In this document: piece by piece, positions 14,937 through 23,817 of the stretch | Position numbering within the stretch: the stretch's first letter is position 1 | How the letters are laid out: each line of letters begins with the position of its first letter | NCBI GenBank assembly: GCA_017462065.1 | Contig: JAFTRV010000074.1 | Coordinates: forward strand, 1-38,501 | Source: Bacteroidaceae bacterium | GTDB taxonomy: Bacteria; Bacteroidota; Bacteroidia; Bacteroidales; Bacteroidaceae | Direction: 5' to 3' | Length of the DNA: 38,501 bases | Translations under genes and position numbers: made by a program | Notes under the pieces: generated by a model | The model's input: the letters and a program-made list of their open reading frames with translations, nothing else | Told to the model about the DNA's origin: nothing | The model's database searches: none

Positions 14937-16071
14937 TGCAATGTTCCGCTGCCGCCGTCTGATAAATATTCTGCCTGCATGTCTGTACGCTCTTCTGCTG
15001 ATTTGCTCCTCGTGCAACAGTCGTTACGGCAATGTCGAGGGTGATGCGGTTGGTATGCTTCACTCCTCTTTGCTTGAAATTACTGAGTGCGATGGGTATA
15101 CGGTTGCCGATATAAAGAACCCCTGGGGCAAAGGTCTGTTGAGACGCTATCTGCTTGTTCCTAAAGGGTGTGAACTGCCTTCCGGTCTGCCGGCAGGTGA
15201 TCTCCTGCGTGTTCCGCTTGAAAACTGCATAGTCTTTTCGGGTGTTCATGCTGCTCTTCTTGACGAGCTTGGCACGGCGTCGGCCATTTCCGGAGTGTGC
15301 GACAGGCAATACATATACTCCTCCGCAGTTAATGCAGGCCTTGAAAAGGGTGCTATAGCCGACTGCGGCAGCTCGCTGAATGTGGATGCCGAGGCGGTGG
15401 CGCAGGTGTCCCCCGACGCAATATTTGTCCTCCCGTTCGAGAATGGCGGCTATGGCAAGCTTGACAAAATGCCATTCCCGCTTGTTGAGTGTGCCGACTA
15501 TATGGAGAGTTCGCCTCTCGGCTGTGCCGAATGGGTGCGTTTCTATGGCCGTCTTCTCGGAAAGGCCCAAAAGAGCGACTCGATATTCAATGTCGTATGC
15601 AAGGAATATGAGGCTATTCGCTCCATAGTCGCAACTGCCGAGAACCGTCCAAAGCTTATGTGTGAGCTGAAAAGCAGCTCGGCATGGTATGTGCCGGGCG
15701 GCAATAGCACGATGGGGCGGATGTATAACGATGCCGGAGCGGAATATCTCTTCTCCGGTTTCGGCGCCAACGGCTCTCTGCCTCTCTCGTATGAGGTGGT
15801 GCTTTACAAAGCCTCCGAAGCCGACATCTGGCTGTTCAAGTATAACTCGGAAAATGACAAGACCCGTTCTTCGTTGCTTGCGGAATTTGACGGATATTGC
15901 CATTTCAAGCCTTTCGAAACGGGTAATGTGCATGCATGCAACACTCGCAGGAACAACCTATTCGAAGAGGCGTCGTTTCATCCCGAACGGTTGCTGAAAG
16001 AGCTTGCCGCATTGTTCCACCCCTCTCTGTTCCCTGAATATAAGCCCTTCTATTATGAGAAGATTGAATAA
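14923..16071 (+). CDS. ABC transporter substrate-binding lipoprotein (iron-chelate/cobalamin/heme type)
   Basis: 382 aa. A hydrophobic leader runs to the lipobox-like LLLICSSCNS, so the mature protein is a lipid-anchored periplasmic binding protein; ATGs at 14923 and 14941 both fit, and I use the first. The two-lobed class III fold is suggested by VSPDAIFVLPFENGG, the long linking helix around GRLLGKAQKSDSIFNVVCKEYEAI and the C-terminal lobe with SSSAWYVPGGNSTMGRMYNDAGAEYLFSG, a block I recognise from Bacteroidetes FecB/BtuF-like proteins. The ligand is not clear: ferric siderophore, heme or corrinoid. The matching permease follows with a 17-nt overlap, but no ATPase gene does. It overlaps the DAHP synthase gene by 14 nt. 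Confidence 0.88.
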   Translation: MKMNDAMFRCRRLINILPACLYALLLICSSCNSRYGNVEGDAVGMLHSSLLEITECDGYTVADIKNPWGKGLLRRYLLVPKGCELPSGLPAGDLLRVPLENCIVFSGVHAALLDELGTASAISGVCDRQYIYSSAVNAGLEKGAIADCGSSLNVDAEAVAQVSPDAIFVLPFENGGYGKLDKMPFPLVECADYMESSPLGCAEWVRFYGRLLGKAQKSDSIFNVVCKEYEAIRSIVATAENRPKLMCELKSSSAWYVPGGNSTMGRMYNDAGAEYLFSGFGANGSLPLSYEVVLYKASEADIWLFKYNSENDKTRSSLLAEFDGYCHFKPFETGNVHACNTRRNNLFEEASFHPERLLKELAALFHPSLFPEYKPFYYEKIE

Positions 16072-17080
16072 GAATACGGTAATAATAGTCGCATTTGCCC
16101 TTTTTGCGGTGGCGTTGTTCATCTCCAACCTTTTTATAGGGTCGGTGGATATACCTTTTGCCGACGTCCTGTCACTTCTGACAGGCGGCGAGTGCGAGCG
16201 TGAATCGTGGAGGCTTATAGTGCTTGAGATGCGTCTGCCGCAAGCTGTAACGGCTCTTCTTGCGGGTGCGGCAATCTCTGTAGCGGGCCTTCTGCTGCAA
16301 ACTCTTTTCAACAACCCCCTCGCCGGCCCCGAGGTGCTTGGCATAAACAGCGGCGCCGGTCTTGGAGTGGCGGTGGTGATGCTTCTTGCACAAGGGATGA
16401 TAGCCGTCGGCGGAACGGGTGCCGGGGGCTCTATTGCCATTCTTTCGGGCGCATTTGCCGGAGCGATGCTGATAATGGCGGTAATACTTTTCCTCTCTTC
16501 TGTTCTAAGGAACAAAATCTTTCTGCTCATAGCCGGTGTCGCCGTCGGTTATCTTGCATCGTCGCTTATCTCTATCCTCAACTACTTTGCGACTGCCGAG
16601 GGAGTGCATTCGTATATGATTTGGGGCATGGGAAGCTTCAGTGCAGTCTCAATGGAACAAATTCCTTTCTATGCCGTTATCGTAGCACTGCTTTTGCTTG
16701 TTTCGTTGTTGATGACAAAACCTTTGAACGCACTTCTGCTCGGAGATGCCTATGCTATGAATCTCGGCATCAATGTGAAGCTTATTCGAGGGGTATTGCT
16801 CTCTGTTACGGCTCTTCTTACGGCTGTCGTGACGGCCTTCTGCGGCCCTGTGGCATTCATAGGCCTGGCAGTGCCTCATATCTCAAGGCTCTTTCTGAAC
16901 ACGGCAAATCACAAGTATCTTCTGCCCGGAACGCTGCTCGCAGGCTCTTCGGTCGCATTGCTGTGCAATCTTATATGTCAGTTGCCCGGAGAAAACGGCC
17001 TTCTTCCGTTAGGAGCGATAACTCCGCTTGTCGGCGCGCCTGTAATTATCTACGTTATACTCAAAAACAGAAATTTCTGA
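16055..17080 (+). CDS. FecCD-family ABC transporter permease
   Basis: 341 aa from the ATG at 16055 (MRRLNKNT); the frame is open back to 16004 but that part lies in the previous gene. About ten transmembrane helices, the standard FecCD/BtuC architecture. Family blocks are clear: RLPQAVTALLAGAAISVAGLLLQTLFNNPLAGPEVLGINSGAGLGV near the N-terminus, and GPVAFIGLAVPHISRL with LLPLGAITPLVGAPVIIYVIL at the end. It is the membrane channel for the binding protein just upstream. The gene is the last of the six-gene run; the expected ATP-binding subunit is absent, since the next gene is ilvD under its own promoter. Confidence 0.93.
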   Translation: MRRLNKNTVIIVAFALFAVALFISNLFIGSVDIPFADVLSLLTGGECERESWRLIVLEMRLPQAVTALLAGAAISVAGLLLQTLFNNPLAGPEVLGINSGAGLGVAVVMLLAQGMIAVGGTGAGGSIAILSGAFAGAMLIMAVILFLSSVLRNKIFLLIAGVAVGYLASSLISILNYFATAEGVHSYMIWGMGSFSAVSMEQIPFYAVIVALLLLVSLLMTKPLNALLLGDAYAMNLGINVKLIRGVLLSVTALLTAVVTAFCGPVAFIGLAVPHISRLFLNTANHKYLLPGTLLAGSSVALLCNLICQLPGENGLLPLGAITPLVGAPVIIYVILKNRNF

Positions 17081-17102
17081 TTTTAGCTAAACTTTTGACA
17101 TT

Positions 17103-17122
17103 AAACAGGCTAATTCTGTTTT
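17103..17122 (+). terminator. Weak hairpin after the permease gene
   Basis: AAACAG (17103-17108) pairs with CTGTTT (17116-17121) around a 7-nt loop, followed by a short T-run. The stem is only 6 bp, so this is a weak candidate end for the six-gene transcript. Confidence 0.3.
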
Positions 17123-17128
17123 AAAATA

Positions 17129-17160
17129 CTTGTATATACAGGAAAAAGAGATTAATTTTG
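17129..17160 (+). promoter_or_regulatory. Promoter of the ilvDBNC operon
   Basis: CTTG (17129-17132), a 20-nt spacer, then TAATTTTG (17153-17160), an exact -7 element. It leaves a leader of roughly 155 nt before ilvD, long enough for regulation, and includes a 15-codon frame at 17268-17315. Confidence 0.7.
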
Positions 17161-17324
17161 TGGTCCAAAATCAAAAACAGCATTCAGGGCTGCATGTTTC
17201 AACCGTCCGCAGCAATGTGAGCGATATGTTTTTCGCTTTTAATAAGTTGTAGGCAAGGCGGTCGTTCATGTTTTTTTGGTACCTTTCTCATGTTTGGGAA
17301 GGGTTTCTTGTTTAGAATATAATT

Positions 17325-19127
17325 ATGAAAATCAAATTAAGAAGCGCACAGTCTACCGAAGGCCGCCGCATGGCAGGAGCAAGAGCCTTGTGGATAGCCA
17401 ACGGTATGAAACGTGAAATGTTCGGCAAGCCAATCATTGCTATTGCGAACTCATTCACTCAATTGGTTCCCGGACACACGCACCTGCACGAAGCGGGTCA
17501 AATAGTAAAAGCCGAAATAGAGAAGTTGGGCTGCTATGCAGCGGAATTCAATACAATCGCAATAGACGACGGCATCGCAATGGGACACGATGGCATGCTG
17601 TATTCATTGCCTTCCCGCGACATCATCGCCGACAGTGTTGAATATATGTGCAATGCGCACAAGGTAGATGCGCTTGTCTGCATCTCGAACTGTGACAAGA
17701 TAACTCCGGGCATGCTCATGGCTGCAATGCGTCTGAATATTCCTACAGTATTCGTGTCGGGAGGCCCTATGGAGAAGGGTACATGGAAGAACGAGAATCT
17801 TGACCTTGTGATTGCAATGGTAAAGGCTGCCGACAATAGTGTCGGCGACGAAGAACTTGCCGAGATAGAAAAACGTTCATGCCCCGGTTGCGGCAGCTGC
17901 TCGGGAATGTTCACCGCGAACTCGATGAACTCATTGACCGAGGCTATCGGTCTCTCGTTGCCCGGCAACGGAACAATACTCGCTACTCACGCCAACCGTA
18001 TTCAGCTGCTCAAGGATGCTGCGAAGCAGGTGGTGGAGAATGCGTTCAAGTATTACAACGACGGTGACGACTCAGTGCTTCCTCGTTCAATTGCCTCGCG
18101 TGACGCATTCATGAACGCCATGACTCTTGACATCGCTATGGGCGGCTCTACAAATACAATTCTGCATCTCTTGGCTGTAGCTCAGGAGGCAGGCGTTGAT
18201 TTCAAGATGGAGGACATAGACAAGCTTAGCCGCAATGTTCCCTGTCTCTGCAAGCTTGCTCCCAACGGCCCTAAGTACAGCGTTCAGGACTGCGGCCGTG
18301 CAGGAGGCATTCTTGGCATTCTCGGCGAGCTTGCTAAGGGCGGTCTGCTGAAGACCGACGTGAAGCGTGTTACTGGAGCTACTCTTGCCGAGGACATAGC
18401 GAAATATTGCATAACCGGCGGGGATGTAACGGCTGAGGCCGCACGTATCTACGGAACAGCTCCGGCGAATGTTTTCAGCAATGTGATGGGCTCGCAGAAC
18501 TGCATGTACGAGACGCTTGATACCGACCGTGAGAACGGCTGCATACGCTCTTTGGAGAATGCGTATACTAAAGACGGCGGCCTTGCTATCCTTTTCGGAA
18601 ATATTGCAAAGGACGGATGTGTGGTGAAGACCGCCGGCGTAGACGAGAGCATTTGGAAGTTCAGCGGCAAGGCAAAGGTCTTCGATTCTCAGGAATCGGC
18701 GGTGGAGGGTATCCTCGGCGGCGATGTCCAGGCCGGCGACGTCGTAGTAATCATTTACGAAGGCCCTAAGGGCGGTCCCGGAATGCAGGAGATGCTTTAT
18801 CCCACATCATATATCAAATCACGTCACCTCGGCAAGGAGTGCGCATTGATAACTGACGGACGCTTCAGCGGCGGCACGTCGGGCCTGAGCATAGGTCACA
18901 TATCGCCCGAGGCTGCTGCAGGCGGAAACATCGGCAAGCTGCGTGACGGAGATATTATCGACATCGACATACCGGCACGTGCTATCAACGTGCGTCTTAC
19001 TGACGAGGAGCTGCAGGCTCGCGAGATGTTCCCGATGACACGTGACCGTGTCGTTTCGAAGAGCCTCAAGGCTTATGCCAACATGGTAAGCTCGGCCGAT
19101 AAGGGCGGAGTTAGAATTATTGACTAA
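17325..19127 (+). CDS. ilvD: Dihydroxy-acid dehydratase
   Basis: 600 aa, converts dihydroxy-acids to the 2-keto acids that precede valine and isoleucine; an iron-sulfur enzyme. Cluster-binding and active-site features include [11 protein letters not shown] (Cys near residue 123), [19 protein letters not shown] (near 186-204), [12 protein letters not shown], and the C-terminal [25 protein letters not shown]. It has the length of the E. coli-type enzyme. It opens the operon ilvD-ilvB-ilvN-ilvC after a long leader and is followed by ilvB after 8 nt. Confidence 0.97.
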   Translation: MKIKLRSAQSTEGRRMAGARALWIANGMKREMFGKPIIAIANSFTQLVPGHTHLHEAGQIVKAEIEKLGCYAAEFNTIAIDDGIAMGHDGMLYSLPSRDIIADSVEYMCNAHKVDALVCISNCDKITPGMLMAAMRLNIPTVFVSGGPMEKGTWKNENLDLVIAMVKAADNSVGDEELAEIEKRSCPGCGSCSGMFTANSMNSLTEAIGLSLPGNGTILATHANRIQLLKDAAKQVVENAFKYYNDGDDSVLPRSIASRDAFMNAMTLDIAMGGSTNTILHLLAVAQEAGVDFKMEDIDKLSRNVPCLCKLAPNGPKYSVQDCGRAGGILGILGELAKGGLLKTDVKRVTGATLAEDIAKYCITGGDVTAEAARIYGTAPANVFSNVMGSQNCMYETLDTDRENGCIRSLENAYTKDGGLAILFGNIAKDGCVVKTAGVDESIWKFSGKAKVFDSQESAVEGILGGDVQAGDVVVIIYEGPKGGPGMQEMLYPTSYIKSRHLGKECALITDGRFSGGTSGLSIGHISPEAAAGGNIGKLRDGDIIDIDIPARAINVRLTDEELQAREMFPMTRDRVVSKSLKAYANMVSSADKGGVRIID

Positions 19128-19135
19128 GAAAAATT

Positions 19136-20830
19136 ATGGGTAAAGAGATAATTTCAGGTGGAGAGGCTCTAATGCGCTCTCTTATAAAAGAGGGGGTGGA
19201 CACGGTCTTCGGTTATCCGGGAGGCTCAATCATGCCGGTATTCGATGCCATGTATGACCACCGCAGTGACTTCAGGCAGGTGCTTGTACGTCACGAGCAG
19301 GGCGCTGTTCATGCAGCGCAGGGCTATGCCCGCAGTTCGGGCAAGGTGGGCGTCTCAATCGTGACAAGCGGTCCGGGCGCAACGAACACATTGACAGGCA
19401 TCAGCGACGCAATGCTCGACAGCACTCCTGTCGTGGTAATAGCGGGTCAGGTCGGATGCGCCGTACTCGGTACCGACGCTTTTCAGGAGATTGATTTCGT
19501 GGGCATCACGCAGCCTATTACGAAATGGAGCTATCAGATACGTCGTCCCGAAGATGTCGCATGGGCTGTGGCGCGCGCGTTCTACATTGCCGGCACGGGC
19601 CGTCCCGGTCCTGTAGTTCTTGACTTTACCAAGAACGCTCAGACTGCAATGACTGAATATGAGCCTGTATATGTCGATTCTGTAAGAAGCTATGTGCCTT
19701 ATCCTACTCCGTGCCGCAGTGCGGTAGAGGAGGCCGCTGCGCTTATAAACAGCTCAAAGCGTCCCTTGATGCTCGTCGGCCAGGGCGTTGAGCTCGGCGA
19801 GGCTCATGAGGAACTCAAGGCGTTGATTGAAAAGGCGAACATTCCGGCTGCAAGAACATTGCTCGGTCTTTCGGCTCTGCCAAGCGACCACCCGCTGTGC
19901 GTGGGCATGCTCGGCATGCACGGAAACTATGGCCCCAACTACAATACGAACGAATGCGACCTGCTCATTGCTGTCGGCATGCGTTTCAGCGACCGTGTGA
20001 CGGGAAACGTGGCGACGTACGCAAAGCAGGCTAAGGTGATACACATTGATATCGACCATGCCGAAATCAACAAGAATGTAGCTGTCGATGTTCCTATCGT
20101 GGGCGACTGCAAGGAGGTGCTTCCTATGATTACCGAACTTGTGGAGTCGCGTGACCGCAAGGAGTGGATAGAGAGCTTCGCCAAATACAATGCGATAGAG
20201 TACGAGAAGGTCGGAGCGAAGGCGCTCAACCCGGGCAGCGGTCCGCTGCTTATGGGAGAGGTCGCTCGCAAGATAAGCGAAGCTACGAACAACAGTGCGA
20301 TACTCGTGACAGACGTAGGTCAGAACCAGATGATGTCTTCACGTTACTTCAAGTACACTCTTCCTCGAAGCATTTTGACATCGGGCGGCCTGGGCACTAT
20401 GGGCTATGGCTTGCCGGCTGCCATAGGCGCCAAGATGGCGATGCCGCAGCGTACGGTGTGCCTGTTCACGGGCGACGGCGGTTTCCAGATGAATATTCAG
20501 GAACTGGGAACAATCATGGAGCAGGGTACGGGCGTAAAGATGATATTGCTTAATAATAACTATCTTGGCAATGTGCGCCAGTGGCAGGAGCTCTTCTTTG
20601 ACCATCGCTACTCATGGACTCCGATGCTTAATCCCGAATATTCGCTGATAGCTAAGGGATACGGCATTGCGTCACGCCTTGTGGTGGACCGTGAGGAGCT
20701 TGATGACGCTATTAGGGAGATGTTGTCTACCGACGAGCCGTTCCTTTTGCATGTGGCTGTAAAGGAGGAGGATAATGTTATGCCGATGACGCCTCCGGGA
20801 GCTACGGTAAGTGAAATGATATTTGAATAG
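19136..20830 (+). CDS. ilvB: Acetolactate synthase large (catalytic) subunit
   Basis: 564 aa, a ThDP- and FAD-dependent enzyme that joins pyruvate with pyruvate or 2-ketobutyrate, the first common step of branched-chain amino-acid synthesis. Visible features: FGYPGGSIMPVFDA, the catalytic glutamate in RHEQGAVHAAQGYARSSG (near residue 47), GPGATNTLTGISDA, and the ThDP/Mg motif starting GDGGFQMN with NNNYLG (about residues 447-480). Length is normal. It starts 8 nt after ilvD and ends 7 nt before the small-subunit start. Confidence 0.97.
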   Translation: MGKEIISGGEALMRSLIKEGVDTVFGYPGGSIMPVFDAMYDHRSDFRQVLVRHEQGAVHAAQGYARSSGKVGVSIVTSGPGATNTLTGISDAMLDSTPVVVIAGQVGCAVLGTDAFQEIDFVGITQPITKWSYQIRRPEDVAWAVARAFYIAGTGRPGPVVLDFTKNAQTAMTEYEPVYVDSVRSYVPYPTPCRSAVEEAAALINSSKRPLMLVGQGVELGEAHEELKALIEKANIPAARTLLGLSALPSDHPLCVGMLGMHGNYGPNYNTNECDLLIAVGMRFSDRVTGNVATYAKQAKVIHIDIDHAEINKNVAVDVPIVGDCKEVLPMITELVESRDRKEWIESFAKYNAIEYEKVGAKALNPGSGPLLMGEVARKISEATNNSAILVTDVGQNQMMSSRYFKYTLPRSILTSGGLGTMGYGLPAAIGAKMAMPQRTVCLFTGDGGFQMNIQELGTIMEQGTGVKMILLNNNYLGNVRQWQELFFDHRYSWTPMLNPEYSLIAKGYGIASRLVVDREELDDAIREMLSTDEPFLLHVAVKEEDNVMPMTPPGATVSEMIFE

Positions 20831-20837
20831 TCAAGCA

Positions 20838-21395
20838 ATGGACAAGAAATTATATACTATTATAATATATACCGAGAATATTGCCGGTATGTTGAACCAG
20901 GTGACGGCTGAGTTTACCCGCCGAATGATGAACATCGATACCATTACCGCGTCGTCGTCATCGGTAGAGGGCGTTCACCGTTATACTATAACGCTTTGGG
21001 GCGAAGAGGAATCAATTGAAAAGGTTACAAAGCGTATCGAGAAGAAGGTCGATGTCCTCAAAGCCGATTACTATGTGGACAGCGAGATTTTCTTCCAGGA
21101 GGTAGCCCTTTACAAGCTGTCTACCCCTAAGATTATGGAGAACAATCAGATTTCACGTCTGATACGTCACAGCGCTGCTCATGTGATAGAGGTAAACGCC
21201 AACTATACGGTAGTGGAAATGACAGGCTCAACCGATGACATCCTTGAACTTTATGACAAGTTCGTGGCTCTCCAGTGCATGCAGCAGTTCGTGAAGTCGG
21301 GACGTGTGGCGGTTCCCCGCGATTCTGTGGAAAACCTTACGGAATTGCTCTTTGATGAAGACTATAAAAGAAAACCAACAAAAAATAGAGAATAA
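20838..21395 (+). CDS. ilvN: Acetolactate synthase small (regulatory) subunit
   Basis: 185 aa from the ATG at 20838; an ATG at 20823 would overlap ilvB and adds five residues. The N-terminal ACT domain (LYTIIIYTENIAGMLNQVTAEFTRRMMNIDTITAS, residues 4-38) normally binds valine for feedback inhibition. The second half is the C-terminal domain that activates the large subunit, recognisable in the SRLIRHSAAHVIEVN stretch. Length is slightly above the 160-175 aa typical of IlvH. Immediately followed (2 nt) by ilvC, so made together with its partners. Confidence 0.94.
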   Translation: MDKKLYTIIIYTENIAGMLNQVTAEFTRRMMNIDTITASSSSVEGVHRYTITLWGEEESIEKVTKRIEKKVDVLKADYYVDSEIFFQEVALYKLSTPKIMENNQISRLIRHSAAHVIEVNANYTVVEMTGSTDDILELYDKFVALQCMQQFVKSGRVAVPRDSVENLTELLFDEDYKRKPTKNRE

Positions 21396-21397
21396 TT

Positions 21398-22441
21398 ATG
21401 GCAGAAATGAATTTTGGAGGAGTAATCGAGAATGTGGTTACTTCTCAGGAGTTTTCACTTGAGAAAGCTCGTGAAATTTTGAAGAACGAGACAGTCGCTG
21501 TTCTTGGTTATGGCGTACAAGGCCCGGGTCAGGCTTGCAACCTTCGCGATAACGGCTTCAACGTTATCGTTGGTCAGCGTGAGGGCGCTACATATGACAA
21601 GGCTGTGAAAGACGGTTGGGTGCCCGGCGAGACACTCTTCTCTATCGAAGAGGCAGCAGAGCGTGGTACAATCGTATGTATGTTGCTCTCGGATGCGGCT
21701 CAGATAGCGATATGGCCTAAGATTGAAAAGTACATGACAGCCGGCAAGGCTCTCTACTTCTCACACGGCTTCGGCATCAACTGGAACGACAGAACTGGCA
21801 TTGTGCCTCCTGCGGACGTTGATGTTATCATGGTCGCTCCTAAAGGCTCTGGTACATCTTTGCGTACAATGTTCCTTGAGGGCCGTGGCTTGAATGCGTC
21901 TTATGCAATACATCAGAACGCTACAGGCAAGGCTCTTGACCGTGTATTGGCATTTGGTATCGGTATCGGTTCAGGCTATCTTTTCGAGACTACTTTCCAG
22001 CGTGAGGCCGTTTCGGACCTTACAGGCGAGAGAGGCTCGCTCATGGGTGCCGTTCAGGGTCTTTTCCTCGCTCAGTACGAGGTTCTTCGCGAGAATGGTC
22101 ACACTCCTTCTGAGGCTTTCAACGAGACAGTAGAGGAGCTTACACAGTCCCTGATGCCTTTGTTTGCGGCAAAGGGCATGGACTGGATGTACGCTAACTG
22201 CTCTACGACAGCTCAGCGTGGCGCTCTCGATTGGATGAATCCTTTCCACGACGCTATCAAGCCGGTAATGTACAAGCTCTACGAGTCTGTAAAGTGCGGC
22301 GAGGAGGCACAGAGATCTATCGACTCAAACTCTCAGCCCGACTATCGTGAGAAACTGAACGAGGAGCTTAAGGCACTTCGTGAAAGCGAAATGTGGCAGG
22401 CCGGCGCTGTCGTACGTCAGCTGCGTCCCGAAAACAAGTAA
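21398..22441 (+). CDS. ilvC: Ketol-acid reductoisomerase
   Basis: 347 aa, rearranges and reduces acetolactate or acetohydroxybutyrate using NAD(P)H and Mg. N-terminal Rossmann fold VLGYGVQGPGQACNL (about residues 32-46), then HGFGINW with the catalytic His, APKGSGTSLR and the knotted C-terminal domain with metal-binding Asp/Glu in SDLTGERGSLMG and ETVEELTQS. The form VQGPGQA, in place of the common SQGHAHA, is typical of Bacteroidetes enzymes as I recall them. The cofactor loop reads GQREGATYDKAV and lacks the clear Ser pair that binds the 2'-phosphate of NADPH, so cofactor preference is open. Last gene of the operon, followed by a terminator. Confidence 0.96.
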   Translation: MAEMNFGGVIENVVTSQEFSLEKAREILKNETVAVLGYGVQGPGQACNLRDNGFNVIVGQREGATYDKAVKDGWVPGETLFSIEEAAERGTIVCMLLSDAAQIAIWPKIEKYMTAGKALYFSHGFGINWNDRTGIVPPADVDVIMVAPKGSGTSLRTMFLEGRGLNASYAIHQNATGKALDRVLAFGIGIGSGYLFETTFQREAVSDLTGERGSLMGAVQGLFLAQYEVLRENGHTPSEAFNETVEELTQSLMPLFAAKGMDWMYANCSTTAQRGALDWMNPFHDAIKPVMYKLYESVKCGEEAQRSIDSNSQPDYREKLNEELKALRESEMWQAGAVVRQLRPENK

Positions 22442-22482
22442 TAAGGCGATAGGGCATTAGCCCGTACCTTTATTGCACAAAT

Positions 22483-22524
22483 AGGGAAAATCCTTCTTTT
22501 TTGTAGGGATTTTCCCTGTTTTTT
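22483..22524 (+). terminator. Rho-independent terminator of the ilv operon
   Basis: AGGGAAAATCC (22483-22493) pairs with GGATTTTCCCT (22507-22517) around a T-rich 13-nt loop, followed by G and six T. It lies 41 nt after ilvC. Confidence 0.88.
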
Positions 22525-22578
22525 GTTATTCGCAAGCAATATTTTTGCATTAAGAAAAAAGCGTAAAAACATAAGCAT

Positions 22579-23772
22579 ATGAAAAAGTCACTGTTTCTGT
22601 TGGTTTTGCTAAGCCCTCTTTTCGCTGCGGCTCAGCACAAGGATTTCTACTATGTTCCGGTGAAGGAAAAGAAAACTGTAGTGGCGAACAGCGCTCGGGA
22701 AGACGGCCTTGCCGGCATTGACGATGTCGAGTACGACTCATGCAATTACGAGGAGTATGAGAACAATGTCGATGAAGCATATTATGCCAACGACCTGTAC
22801 GGGTACTATGACGAGAACGATTACCAATATTCATCACGCATAGTACGTTTCCGTAACCCCGCCCGTCTGCTCGGTAGCAATCTCTATTGGGACTTGAGGT
22901 ACAATTGCGGCATAAATGACTGGCTCATATACGACAATGGTTATACTGTAGATATATATCCTACATTCAATAATCCTGCATACTATTGGCCGGGAACGGC
23001 ATGGAGCGCCTATGATTGGTACTCATGGAATTCCTGGAGTTCTTGGCATTACCCATATAACTGGGGATGCTACGATTGGGGATACTATCCGGGCTATTAT
23101 CACGGGCATCATTGGTATCCCGCTTACGGGCATATAGGGCATCATCCTCCACACTTTGCGCACAACTCATGGAAGCCTGCCCATAAGGTGCATGCCGATA
23201 TTCCTGTAAACAATAACAGGCATCGTGGAAACCGCAGCGACATTGCTGTGAACGGCTCAAGAAACCAAAGGGGAACGAACGGCTCTGCTTCACGTGTGAA
23301 CAATGCGGTCAATAATCCTAACCGCCAATTGCCTCCACGCAATTCGAACAGGGTCTCAAGCGCAAGCACCTCAGGCCGTGACAATAATAATGACAAGGCG
23401 ACCGTAAACCGTCAGCAGCCGCGAAGGGATGCGAACAGGGTGGCAAACAGCCAATCCGGCGATAGGGGACGTCAGGGTGGAGCTGTCCGCAGTCAGCAGC
23501 CGCGTCGTGCTACAAGCAATGCGAACGCCGGTACCGGCAATGTAAATCGAAGAGGCAATGGCGTGAGAGTGCGAAGTACCAATGAACGCAGTTCCGGCTC
23601 ATCGTCGTCGGGCAGCAGCAACCGCAATAGTTACCGTCGCGGCAGCTCTTCTTCATCATCAAGCGGCTATAATCGTCCAAGCAGTACGAGCGTGTCACGT
23701 TCTCGCAGCAGCTCATCAGGCGTATCCCGCAGCAGTTCATCAGGCAACTCTCGCAGCAGTTCCCGCCGTTGA
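22579..23772 (+). CDS. Secreted low-complexity protein with Tyr/Trp-rich core and Ser/Arg-rich tail, unknown function
   Basis: 397 aa, not recognised. A 19-residue signal peptide ends in FAAAQ. Then come an acidic, Tyr-rich part (about residues 47-85), a Trp/Tyr/Gly/His-rich core (about 100-200, with repeated W-x-S-W, Y-Y-P-G-Y and H-H patterns), an Asn/Arg/Gln-rich stretch (about 205-325, holding two QQPRR units), and a Ser/Arg tail (about 326-397) in which RSSSSG-like units repeat. The DNA of the tail is repetitive too (23704-23765). It is predicted periplasmic or surface-exposed and very basic at the C-terminus; the tail could bind nucleic acid, phosphate or lipopolysaccharide, but nothing shows which. 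The next gene, a FadL-like barrel, starts 45 nt downstream and may be co-transcribed. Confidence 0.8.
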   Translation: MKKSLFLLVLLSPLFAAAQHKDFYYVPVKEKKTVVANSAREDGLAGIDDVEYDSCNYEEYENNVDEAYYANDLYGYYDENDYQYSSRIVRFRNPARLLGSNLYWDLRYNCGINDWLIYDNGYTVDIYPTFNNPAYYWPGTAWSAYDWYSWNSWSSWHYPYNWGCYDWGYYPGYYHGHHWYPAYGHIGHHPPHFAHNSWKPAHKVHADIPVNNNRHRGNRSDIAVNGSRNQRGTNGSASRVNNAVNNPNRQLPPRNSNRVSSASTSGRDNNNDKATVNRQQPRRDANRVANSQSGDRGRQGGAVRSQQPRRATSNANAGTGNVNRRGNGVRVRSTNERSSGSSSSGSSNRNSYRRGSSSSSSSGYNRPSSTSVSRSRSSSSGVSRSSSSGNSRSSSRR

Positions 23773-23817
23773 AGCTGCGGCCCTGCATAATATTGAAAAT
23801 GTAAAATCAAGATTACT

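Noticed and set aside
14878..15933. 351-codon minus-strand frame opposite the binding-protein gene
   Set aside because: Antisense shadow of the substrate-binding lipoprotein; composition rich in His/Arg/Gly as expected for a shadow.
23704..23765. CRISPR-like or tandem DNA repeat
   Set aside because: The repeated units are short, in frame and code for Ser/Arg repeats of one protein, with no spacers.
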